DNA of 64,000 nt from Cristatella mucedo. Its lineage: Eukaryota > Bryozoa > Phylactolaemata > Cristatellidae. Shown piece after piece: positions 1 through 9,700 of this stretch. Position numbers and translations under genes: made by a program. The stretch's first letter is position 1; each line of letters starts with the position of its first letter. Where the stretch lies: NCBI GenBank assembly GCA_009760855.2, contig WPIO01000048.1:831501-895500 (forward strand), given 5' to 3'. The notes under the pieces were generated by a model. That model had not been told where the DNA came from, did no database searches, and was given only the letters and a program-made list of their open reading frames with translations.

Positions 1-2620
1 CAGCCGCAAGATCAATCATTACCGGGTCCTCGTAATGGCTATTATCCCGATGCCCTGCTACTAATTGCTAGTTGCTTTTGTATGATTGCGGGCTTTGCAC
101 GGACGAATGAATCAGTTCGGTGACGGCTTCGGTCGCCATTTTGGCCCGAACGCAAGCAACAGGGCCGACCGGCTGAGCCGAATGCAGCACAGCTTGTGGC
201 AGTCTGGCCGGAGGCTGAGCAGCAGCTGCAGGAGAGGCCGAGTTAACGATAGTGTATAACTGTCTCCTCCTGCATAGTGCCGTAAGAGAGCCAAATTTCT
301 ATCTAGGCATTTCAGCGCACACTGCGAGAGAAGTGGGTAGCGTCAGAGGACCGTATAGCAGCCGAAGACGAAGTATAGCGGCCGACGAGGTATAGCGGCC
401 GGCGGCATCGTAGGTCGTGGTAGCAACGAGTTAGAGGCGCCGCATAGGAGGAGGACGAGTTAGCCACGGCGGCTGAGGAAGAGCACAAAGTAGCATTGAC
501 GCACCTTCTACCGCTGCCGGCGCCTACGCTCTTGGCCTTCGCCTGCAGCCGGCGAACGAGTCGGCCTTCCTCGACCAACTTCCTTTCCGGCCTTCCTCTA
601 CCAACTGGTAGCTACCCTTAATTAAGTACCACGAGCGCCGGCTGGTAGTACTGAGCTACGCCGCTAAGAGCTCCAGCTGGACGGTCGCACTGTCGGCCGC
701 GCGGGCGGCCGCCCTTACATAAGCTGAGCGGTGGGGAAGGGCGTTGGGGGGGGGGGGTTCGCTAGCGCAACCACCGCGAGCGTCGTGCGGGGCGCCGCCG
801 CCGCCAAGCCGGAGGTTCCTGCGCAGCGACGGCGCCAACCCAGCTGCAGTTATTTTCCTCGTAGGGCTCGCTGCCCTCGAACCGTACGTAAGTGGAGCAG
901 CCGACGTAGAGCTGCGCGGAAAGGCACGACCGCGACGTCGGACGAGTGAAACTCGCTGCGGGCGGCATTGCCGACAGCTAGCTACCGACGGGGTTAACGG
1001 TGACACCTTTCGCGCCTCGAGAAACCGCCCCCTCCGCTAGGTCGGGACCAGAGCTACGCCGCGCACGCTAGAAGACGAAACGCCCGAGCCCGGACGGCGG
1101 CTGGACGGCTGGACGGCGGCGCTCTAGTCAGCGCCGCAGCCGCCGTCCGCTCAGTCGCACAGTGTGCAGCCTTCGCGTTAAGCTGGCTGACGGCGACGTC
1201 AGAGAGCGAGCGAGCGTTTCGGGTGCTGAAGGGCCTCGCTTCAAAGAAACTCGCCGAGGCGCCACCGCGCGTCTCTCGCTAAGCACCCGGACGCAGACGG
1301 CGTCACTATCGGCGGCGGCAGGGCTCGCTCGGGCAATGCTCCTACTGACGCGACTTACCTCAGATTACTTTCGGCGGCGGAACTTGCAGGACTTAGGCAA
1401 GTTCCCATAATGACTTGGCGTCGGCAATCCAAGCATAATCTGCCGTCGGACCGTAACCCATGTTGTTCGGAAATGGCCTACGGCATCACTTTTTAAACCA
1501 TACCGCAGGTCGCGAGGGCTCCGCCAGCACTGAACACGGCGACCCCGACCGCAGCCGAATGATTTATACGGCTCGGGGCGACAGACTACTTCTGGTCGGG
1601 GTCGAAGTCAAAACGAGACTGACTCACGTGGCTCGCCCCGGCCGGTCGCGCGTCGTTTCGCTTTCGTCGGCCGACCGCCGAAAGACCGCTCAGGTCGGCC
1701 GATGCTGCTTTCCTTGCTCAGGTTCGCGCTCGCCGCGGAATGCGCTGGCTGCGACCAGTTTTCAAAAATCGTAGCCCGCCAAAGCCGCGGCCCGGTCGCC
1801 GTAGTAACTTGTGACGTAGTCGTGTGCGAGCGTCTGCTTCGCCGCTCTGCGTCTGCCTCGGGTCCGGGTCTCAGCTGTAGCGGTTTTCGGTGCGCTCTTT
1901 GTTGCCGAGCGCCGTCTAAACCTCTCGTCACGATTTTCTGGCCGTTGTTAGCGGCGCCTTCGCGAGTGGGTCGCGCGTCTGCCCGCGCGCGACGCGGAGT
2001 GCGGAGCAGGCCGCCGCAGCTCGCCTTCGCTTCGACCGACCGACCGACCGCCGCAGCCGCCGCTGGTTTACGTAGACAATGGGGCGGCAGAGGGCGCAGA
2101 CCGCGCCTCGGCTATCGCTGCTCGACTGGGCGCCGCGCAGCGGCAACGTCGCGTCGCGGTCGCAGTGACGCTATCGCAGCGCCTCGGCCAGTCAGCTTCC
2201 GGTCCTGCGATCCATTAAGCATTAACGGCAGTGTCGGCTCGCGGGCCCGGTCCGGCCGCCAGCCGCTTGGCCTGTCATCACTCTCGCGCGGTGCAGGCTC
2301 GGCCAAACAGCGCCTCCCAGTGACCGTTGCGTGTGTCGAGACTCCTCTCGGGTTGCTGCCGTTTCTTAGCAGCCCAGTCCCGGCCCTGTACTCGGCTGGG
2401 CCTGCATAGCTGCCACCGACCCGGGCGAGAGCTGCCAAATTTGGGGGCAGGGAGTGGCAGCATTGCTCTGTAGCCATTGCTCTAGCAGCCACGGCGTGAG
2501 AGACTGAGTCAACTCCGAGCGACGGCTACCTTGGTTGCCGAACTGTCGGTTGTGGTGACCCGTTTGGGCTGCTGTACGAACGAACCACATGGAAATCGCC
2601 GTGCTCAGCATGTGCATGGC
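1..2620. other. GC-rich, CpG-rich block without recognised gene
   Basis: CpG and GpC are dense throughout, and there is a 12-base G run at 746-757. Open frames exist on both strands; the longest starts at an ATG at 1702 and gives 235 codons to 2409. Its product is rich in Arg, Ser, Ala and Gly and has no domain I know, as expected of chance frames in GC-rich DNA. Short imperfect repeats of a 'tatagcggccg' type occur at about 350-410. The block could be a CpG island with a 5' exon, but no start, splice site or protein can be defended. Confidence 0.5.
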
Positions 2621-3147
2621 CGTGCTCAGCTATGGAAGTCCGAACTGCTCTCAGTTTGTTTCGGGATCTGTAACGGTTGGCTGATGCTGACAGATATTCT
2701 GGCTTATTGTGCCTGCCTTCTAGGAATCAGTGAGCAGCTTTATGCCCGAGGCCGGCAACAAAAAATGGACATCGGCTGGCTGGTTTTCTGTAATGTATCG
2801 TGGCACGTGATGCGTAGATACGCTGCTGCTGTGACCTTTTTCTTCCACAAACGTTGCTTCAAGATGTACACGAATCAGACGCAACGACGTTTTGCGACGA
2901 AATGTCTCAGAGCAGGACACGTCATGCATGCATCAGCATGGGTGCTGTGCATCACATCATACACACACACACACACACACACACAGACACACACACAGGT
3001 TCGTGAAAAGCCACTTCAGGACTATGATTATCTCTAAACCGCTTTGATCCTGTACCATAGTCTGTAGCGTAGAAACTGGCAAAGTAACACATAGGCAATT
3101 CAGTTGCCTATGTGAAATAGCTACTGGAGAATCTAAGCAGCACTCAC
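2620..3147. other. Intergenic stretch with a CA repeat
   Basis: Base composition is intermediate. A frame open from about 2531 to 3037 on the plus strand runs straight through the (CA)n array at 2961-2998. It starts at TTG and resembles no known protein, so I treat it as chance. Nothing else is seen. Confidence 0.45.
2961..2998. repeat. (CA)n microsatellite
   Basis: About 19 CA units, interrupted once by 'gacaca'. Confidence 0.95.
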
Positions 3148-3252
3148 CCACTTGCAGGAGGCATAAAGGATTACCTGCTGCAGGACTCGAGCCCGTGACC
3201 TTGGGTCGTGAAGTGCAAGCATTTTACCCCTGGCTGAGACCCGGTGGTAATA
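3148..3252 (-). mobile_element. SINE-A fragment (tRNA-derived)
   Basis: Read on the minus strand, the copy shows the SINE-A head: an A-box region followed by 'cacgacccaaggtcacgggc' and the B-box-like 'gggctcgagtcctgc', then 'aggtaatcctttatgcc'. It lacks the 3' LINE-like tail. The match to better copies at 9112-9267 and 40518-40680 identifies it. It is too diverged, and has no acceptor stem, to be a functional tRNA gene. Confidence 0.65.
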
Positions 3253-3606
3253 GGAAAGAAAACATGTGCGCATGTGCTCACTGCAGCAGGGATATTGAGA
3301 GTGCGAGTGAACAGCAGCACACCTACTGTGAGTAGCCTTCTGCTTGCTAATGTGACACGAGGGCCGCCAGTGTGAGCAGCCGGCTGAGCTTGGCTTCACA
3401 TGCTTGGCTCGATCGAAGATGGCAGCCATCAGCTGGCAACAAGTGGAGACAACTAAAGCCTACCCCAGACTGAATAGTTGCAGTGCTCATCAGTATGGTC
3501 GTAGCATGGGGTGGTCTGTAAGATGAAGTGATGGATAAGGGATCAGTGCTTGCCTTTTCTTTTGTCTCGAATGTATTTTTTCTTATCTGCCGTATGCAAA
3601 TGTTTC

Positions 3607-3710
3607 GGGGGGGGGATAGAGAGGAAAGAGAGAGAGGGGGCAGGGCCAGAGTGAAAGAGAGAAGAGAGAGAGAGATTGGAGAGAGTGAGTGAGAGAGAGA
3701 TAGAGAGAGT
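3607..3710. repeat. Imperfect (GA)n purine tract
   Basis: A degenerate GAGA-rich tract preceded by a run of nine or so G. Confidence 0.85.
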
Positions 3711-4087
3711 CATTAGTGCACAAAGAACTGTAACTGAAACCCGTGGGGCATGACTCGTCGAGGTATGCCTTACCACACGACTCTCGTGTGCCTTACGAAC
3801 CGTGGCAGCTCACCCCCTCGGTGATGCCAAGCAAGATAACTATGATCAGTGCAATGGCAGTGCAACATTGATGCTCTGTACGATATGATCGGCTCACTGT
3901 AGTTAAGCAGCAGGTATGGTGTGCCAGCAGACGTGCTAACAAAGTAGGAAAGAAATGAGGAGGAAGAAAGAGCCAGCGAGAGATTTTGCGTCGTAAAGAG
4001 AAAGACAAATAGGTAGCCTAAGCCTTGGCTTCGAGAGTAACAGTGCTGTTGATGCGACTGCATAGACGTATATGCATGCATTTCGGC

Positions 4088-4089
4088 GT

Positions 4090-4144
<55 letters not shown>

Positions 4145-4205
4145 TGTCTGTCTGTGTCTGTCTGTCTGTCTGTGTCTGTCGGTGTGTGTGTGTTCGCGCG
4201 CGTGT
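4088..4205. repeat. (TG)n with (TCTG)n microsatellite
   Basis: About 27 TG units, then interleaved TCTG/TGTC units and more TG. The TCTG interior suggests slippage after point mutation of the TG array. Confidence 0.95.
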
Positions 4206-4567
4206 GTGCTTGCGTGCGCTGATGCACAAGCACGGGTGCTGCAAAGAGAAGTGTGAAGGACTCGATGTGGCGTGCTGGGCTGTAAGCTGCCCAGCTTGCC
4301 CATTGAAACTTCTGAATAGCTAGGCCGGGGAAGGTAAATGTGTGCCCACTCCTTGGCATTATCGGTGCTACACGCCTGTGTATTCGTCGTGCACGTGCTT
4401 GTATGTTTGTGGTGCATGTGTGTGCGTGCGAGTGGGCGCGTTTGTATGTATTCGCATGCATGCTTGTCTGTGTGAGCAGGTAATGACTTGACCATGTAAA
4501 GATCTTAGTTACTGAATTTGCAATTTCAAAAAAGTTAAAAAGCTTATAGAAGTCAAGATCGGGTGAT

Positions 4568-4719
4568 TGAACTGCCTCACTTACACAGCAGAAGAGTCTT
4601 AGCTGAAATCACCTTCTCTTCCAGCAGGCAATAAGCCACTTCGTGTTCCAGACCTCGAACCCACTACTGGGGTCGTCACATGGTAGCCTCTTAGACCTGG
4701 GCTGAGACCCGTGGTCATG
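4568..4719 (-). mobile_element. SINE-A copy (tRNA-derived)
   Basis: Nearly full length on the minus strand. From its 5' end it has 'gggtctcagcccaggtctaa' (A-box region), the B-box-like 'gggttcgaggtctgg', 'tattgcctgctgg', and a tail reading 'agctaagactcttctgc' that ends in 'gaggcagttcaatca'. Order and spacing match the other SINE-A copies. It is diverged and presumably old. Confidence 0.7.
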
Positions 4720-4958
4720 CATAGCTTCTTGCAGCTGCCTGCAAGATTTCCTTCAGATGGTCGACTCAGCAGCTGCACACAATCGTGGTTAATGACTTCT
4801 TCTATACACTACGGTGAGCTCATGGTGGATCGAAGTGAATCAGATATGGTGAACAAGTCCCACTGGACACTAAAGTCACTGCAGGTTTGAGGCTACAGCT
4901 AGCTGGTTTGACAAGCTTGCTAAGCGGAGTCCATCGAACCAGAGGAAAGGAATCATAA

Positions 4959-5003
<45 letters not shown>

Positions 5004-5782
5004 TAATGGAATCATGGAATCGATGAGTCGTTGAACAATGCTGTGTAGCAGCTGCCGTTCCCTGTAGCTACCACTTGGTTACTGAGGGGGACCATTTCAT
5101 CGTCTGGTAGTAGTTTGCATGCATTTGTGTCAGTCCTGCTCTCACTGCTGTTCCTAATTCTTGTTTTGAACATTGTCTGCTGTCCTGTCGATATTCGGGG
5201 CACAAATCGACTATTGTCTATGTTTATTGAGCCCTTGCATCCAAACCTATATCTGTCTGGACGTGTCCCTGGCCATATGTGCCAAGGCATGACTGGAAGT
5301 TGTTCTGGCCTGCCTACCCACACTGCTGCTGGTGCTACTGCATGTGCTGCTGCTGTTGGTGCTGCTGCTTGCTGTTGCTGCTGCTGAGCCAGTCTGGTTG
5401 CCGGATGCAGAACTCTTCGGCCACACCCTAGCATTGCTGACCGAACAGCTGGCTATGGTGCGCTTAGCTGCTGTCTGTAGAATAACTATTCTATCTGACT
5501 GCGTGGCTCGTCCTTTGCTTTCGATTGCTCGACCAGCATGCCAATGCTGCCCAGTAAGCAGCTTGGAAGAAATGAGCCACTTTCTTATGTACTTGGACTC
5601 CATCGGTTTCAGAGTGCATCAGTTTCTTACGTCATCGTGAAGCCTCCTGCTCATCCTAACTGTCAAAGGGGACCAATCGGCAGCCAAGCAGTTACCCTCG
5701 AAAGATTGATGATACTTCGGTCGGATTTCAGACAACGGGATCGCAGGTTTTGATTGCTACCAGCAGATAGGCTGTTCTACCC
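4720..5782. other. Stretch with (TA)n and CTG-rich DNA, no recognised gene
   Basis: A minus-strand frame of 140 codons (5012-5434) and several plus-strand frames overlap around a CTG/CAG-rich patch (5325-5395), which creates poly-Gln in one frame and Leu/Ala/Cys runs in the others. The one resembling a signal peptide (from 5332) owes its Leu-Ala run to the triplet repeat. None has recognisable homology. Confidence 0.45.
4963..5006. repeat. (TA)n microsatellite
   Basis: About 20 TA units, ending in 'ttatattaat'. Confidence 0.95.
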
Positions 5783-5880
5783 CTGGGTCACAGTCTAGGG
5801 GTAAGGTGGTAGCTCTTCTTTACCCAGGTCGTGTGCTTGAATCCCATAGCAGGCAATCGCTCAGCTACCACTAAAAGCAG
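5783..5880 (+). mobile_element. SINE-A 5' part (tRNA-derived)
   Basis: Plus strand: 'gtctaggggtaaggtggtag' stands where other copies have the A-box, followed by 'ttcttt' and 'acccaggtcgtgtgcttgaa' with the B-box at about 5835-5845, then 'gcaggcaatcg'. The LINE-like tail is missing or eroded. Confidence 0.65.
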
Positions 5881-6089
5881 GGGGGTTTCGAGCCACTAAA
5901 ACGTTTTTCCAATATATAAATGAAGCTTTTCAATCAGTCGACCTTCACTTTCTTAGAACCAATAGCTTTGTATGATGCATATATTGGTACAGACATTAAT
6001 AGACTATGCACACACAAACATATGTATATACCAGTGTAAATGCACTCATAAACCTATGTGTGTTTGACTGGTTCATACTAGCTAATTTA

Positions 6090-6245
6090 ACAGCCTCTTT
6101 TTGTTTAGCAGCAGAAGAGCCTTAAAGGCTATCACCACCACTTGCAGCAGCAACACAGGACTATCTGCCGCAAGATTCGAACCCACGACATCGGGACCGA
6201 AATTGTAAAGAGCAACTACCTTACTTAGTGTGCCATCGTGGTCTA
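6090..6245 (-). mobile_element. SINE-A copy (tRNA-derived)
   Basis: Minus-strand copy with the B-box 'gggttcgaatcttgcggc', the middle section 'gtcctgtgttgctgctgc', and the tail 'aaggctcttctgctgc' followed by 'gaggctgtt'. It keeps the order head, middle, tail of SINE-A. Confidence 0.7.
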
Positions 6246-6829
6246 TGCAAATCTATTCATGTGGGTATACGTTGGAAGACAGCACATACCAACACAGTTC
6301 AATCATCTGCTCAGATCGCAGGGGGTTAGACTAGAACCTTAACTGCAACGGCAAACGAGAATCAGTACGTCGTCACTGGTCGAGGCTGCTTACAGTATGT
6401 ATAGCACGCTGCACCGACGATTGGGAGCACCATATCTCCCCGGTTGATGTCCAGATAATGCGAACATTTCTGAAACAGCTATCGGGCTGAACCACACTTA
6501 AAACTAACATAATCTATGGATCCTTCCATACGAGAGTCACCATATAGTTCTCAAACAGTTGGCTATCGGTTTTTTCTCTCAATATTCATTTAGTAGGGTA
6601 GCTTGGGTCGCAGTCAACTGCAATGCAGTTTTTCCTGTTTGGAATTTCTGTAATGACAAGAACTGTTCCGGAGGGAGTTCAGAAGGCCCTCAGTTTCACT
6701 GGGAACTCGTAGAGTCAAGTGCTGGCAAAAGCATAACTGATATGCTGCATCGAGAAACCATTCCGCTAGACAGTGCTGCTCGGCCATCGGTACTCATGCG
6801 AAACGGTAGCCGCGGTCGCTGCTGCTGCT
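6246..6829. other. No feature recognised
   Basis: A 90-codon frame (6559-6831, plus) is open but resembles no known protein. Nothing else is visible. Confidence 0.4.
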
Positions 6830-7440
6830 GATGTGTGTATGCATGTATCTCCGTCTGTAACTCCACAAAGTCATAAAGACCAGGTGAATGTTAAACAGGA
6901 GAGTTTTGTATAGCGCACTCACAGCCTAAGTGGCTTTCGGTACGCATTCGGTAGCCAACAGACTTCGTCTCACGCAACAAAGAGAAAGTGGGAAGCATAG
7001 CAGAGTCAGGAGAGCAGTTGAGGTAGTGAGTAGCATGGAAGTAGCAGCTCAGGACTGCTGAAAAGGATGGGCCATAGTCGGCAGTAGGAGAGTAGTTGTC
7101 GTTGCGTAAGAATTGTGGAAGCGAGTTCCACAGTCTAGGACCTGCAGAGCTAAAGCTTCTGTCGCCAACGGTCTTTAAGTGAAGGAATGGGACAGCTAAT
7201 TTATTGTCCACACGGGACCTGAGGGTGCGAACAGGCTGAAACTGATGCAGCAGTTCAGCCAGGCACGAAGGAGCCAAGCCGTAGCTGGCCATGTGGGTCA
7301 GCGTAAGAACTTTGCTCCGTATCCTTTGCTCAACCGGCAACCATCCTAGCTCTTTTAGCAAAGGAGACACGTGCTCAAACTTCTGGGACTTGAAGACTAG
7401 CCTTGCAGCCATGTTTGGCCTGAGTCCTGATATGCCACTT
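6830..7440 (-). mobile_element. LINE family A: 3' end with reverse transcriptase C-terminus
   Basis: The minus strand keeps an open frame of about 173 codons (7412 to 6891) covering the end of a CR1/L2-type reverse transcriptase. It has an 'AARLVFK' start, then 'SPLLKELGWLPVEQRI', 'LTLTHMASYGLAPSCLAELL' and 'GDRSFSSAGPRLWNSLP'. These correspond to the thumb/connection region seen at the C-terminus of L2 and CR1 proteins (the usual 'HITPVLRELHWLPVRQRI' and 'WNSLP'). The catalytic palm is absent, so the copy is 5' truncated, as is typical of LINE insertion. After the stop come 'tgagtgcgctatacaaaac' and 'tctttatgactttgtggag', then 'tacatgcatacacac' at the extreme 3' end. It is an uninterrupted but dead fragment. 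Confidence 0.9.
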
Positions 7441-9111
7441 CACCTCTCACTAGGCCGAGATCATTTCGCAGACCACTCTCATTATCGTCACATCACACCT
7501 TCCCTTCCCCGTGAATCTCGCGTGGGCAGCACAGAGGACCATTGTAGACGGCACCCTCTTTCGAACGGAGGAGGTTGCTGACAGCCAACGAGGTACAATT
7601 ACCGAGGTCCGATTGAGAACACCCGTGTGAACTGCCGAGGCAGAGCCAGTACACAGGCGATCACTCATGTCCAGCCTTTGCGGTCTTTATTTAAATGCAA
7701 ATTAACTTCGCTTGCCCGGCGAGCAGGCGGCTGGCAGATATGATAAATGCCGTGAGAGAGCCGGTCTCTGGCTTCTACTGCTGCTGCGAGAGGGGGACGT
7801 GGGCCTCAGCAAAGAATAATGCGGATTTCAGCCGACGGTCGGCCGTTCGAGGTATTTGGACGCTGCCGGTGACGCAGTCCGAAGTCGACTGACAGTCGCA
7901 GTCGACTACGACCTGTTAAGCCTCTGCACCCAGCAGCTCAGTCGCAGTCGAAAGCCACCCGTTTGGAGCCATAGAGGTGTTAATCAACGGCTCGAAAATG
8001 GCCGCCCTATGGGCCTACTCACATGACCGTCGTCTTTCAATGCTTAATTAGAGGTGCACAGTTGTGGGCAGAAATCCAGGCTTCGGTAAATCTTAGCGTG
8101 CTTATTGTGGTTTTGACAAATAGACTCAAGAAATTGTTGCCAGGCAGCGGTTGCTGAAAACGTGCACAGAGCGTGGCGCTGGCGTTGCGATTGTGTCAGC
8201 GCCAGCAGCCTACAGCCTGAGGTCGAACGCGACGACAGGCCGACACGCCGCGACGAAGCGTCGTAGACGCAGCGCTGGCAGCCGCCATTCCACTGCACAT
8301 TCTGGCCACAATGCCATCTGAGCCCGCTAGCCTGGATTATCGGCGCTCGGCTAGTCGAAACCAACAAGAACTAAGCCTCCTCCCCTCCTCTCCCTCCTCT
8401 CTCCTCGAGACGCGGGAGTGCGAATAGCAGTACCAGCTGTATCAGTCGCACAAAGTCGAGTTAATTCGCGACCGAGCGATCAAGACTTATTGACTGAGAA
8501 ATACCGGAGGGTCAAGCTCTAGATAGCGCCAAGACGAAGAGAAAGAGATCCCGCGGGCTCTGATAGCGACGATTAATTGTAAATGAGAAATGAAATGACT
8601 AAAGGACATTTTACCATCTCGGATAGCCGGTAGTTCTCGAGTTAGTCATCCGTAGCCTCATGGTGATTCGCTCGGTCTTGTTACGATCGATCGTAGTAAT
8701 TACCGGCGACGCCGAAAGTAAACCTCTATAGACAGGCGGGCAGTCCATTTTCGTCCGAGATGACACAGGAAGTTTGGGCGACGAACTGCAGGCGGACAGT
8801 CGCTCTATTCTCGCCTCCGGCTATTTTCGATTATCAAATGCCGGGCAGTGGACGCACAAGCTTAACCTCGACCTCGTGGGGCACAGTGCAAGTTCAAGGC
8901 CTTCACTTCAAAATCCCCTTGCAATGGTTCTTTGGCCCCAAAAATGCTTTATTTCAACTCTTATGGTTATTTTAGCTGTTCAAAATAACTTTATTTAACT
9001 GGTAATAAGTTTTGGCAGTGCTAGTAGATCCGTATCTAATTCGCTCTAACCGGAAGCCTATTCAGGTAGACACACACAAAATAAGAATAATATAATTAAT
9101 TATTGCCGATT
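7441..9111. other. No gene recognised
   Basis: GC content is mixed. A CT-rich patch occurs at 8375-8405. Short open frames on both strands have no recognisable product. No repeat family could be assigned. Confidence 0.45.
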
Positions 9112-9267
9112 GAACAGCCTCATTTTATAGTGACAAAAGAGCATTAGCGGCTATCGCTACCGCTTGCAGTGGGCAATGAAGGATCGCCTACAGCAGGACT
9201 CGAACCCACGACCTTGGGTCGTGAAGAACGAGCACCTCACCTCCTGCGCTAAGACCCAGCGGCAACA
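9112..9267 (-). mobile_element. SINE-A copy, well preserved
   Basis: On the minus strand this copy gives the clearest head of the family. The A-box is 'tagcgcaggagg' (plus positions 9241-9252) and the B-box 'gggttcgagtcc' (9197-9208), separated by 'tgaggtgctcgttcttcacg' and 'acccaaggtcgt'. The tRNA-unrelated middle ('attgcccactgcaagcgg') and the tail ('taatgctcttttgtcactat' then 'aaaatgaggctgttcaatcg') follow. The two boxes form an internal RNA polymerase III promoter in this class of element. Confidence 0.8.
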
Positions 9268-9700
9268 ATGAAGTTGGTCTTCCCATTTTGAGCTCCTGAA
9301 GCCGAGCGCCAAAAGCTCGCCGCTCGGCAGTCCTCGTAAGACCTGCCTAAAAAGAATTAGGTGCATGGCAACTCAAATAGTACGACCGTCTTCTCCAAAT
9401 AAAAACGATACCCCCTTCTGAAACTGACACTGAGCGCGCACGCAGAATGTGTGCCAGTCTAGCAGCCTATATAGCCTAGTCTAAAAGATGGCGGTTATCC
9501 CCCTTTGGAGAAATGCCATCCGTTCGCGCTCGCCGAGGTTCGCTGCCCGAATAATAAGAACGGTATTAGCCTCGGCACGCAAGAAAAGGCGCACAGGAAT
9601 CAGGCTGAAGGCCGAGGAGCAAGAAAGTTGGATGGGTAGTGAAAAGACGCGGTGCTAAATCAGCCAGACTGCGACTGATATTTCGTATTGGCGGCTCCTG
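9268..9700. other. No feature recognised
   Basis: Nothing identifiable apart from short chance frames. Confidence 0.4.

Larger units (their letters stand above)
3253..4567. other. Repeat-rich stretch without recognised gene
   Basis: It holds a purine-rich GA region (3607-3710) and a long TG/TCTG array (4088-4205). Open frames across these translate as Cys-Val, Thr-His or Ser-Leu polymers and are artefacts of the repeats. No exon is recognised. Confidence 0.5.

Noticed and set aside
1702-2409. ATG-started 235-codon plus-strand frame
   Set aside because: Composition resembles translated GC-rich noise, no motif is visible, and equally long frames occur in other GC-rich blocks on either strand.
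3478-3500. Hammerhead ribozyme core (CTGATGA on the minus strand); similar cores near 26865 and 29707
   Set aside because: No GAAA with the required stem follows at any of these places.
5332-5640. Frame beginning with a signal-peptide-like Leu/Ala run
   Set aside because: The hydrophobic start is the product of a CTG/GCTGCT repeat. Downstream sequence has no recognisable domain.
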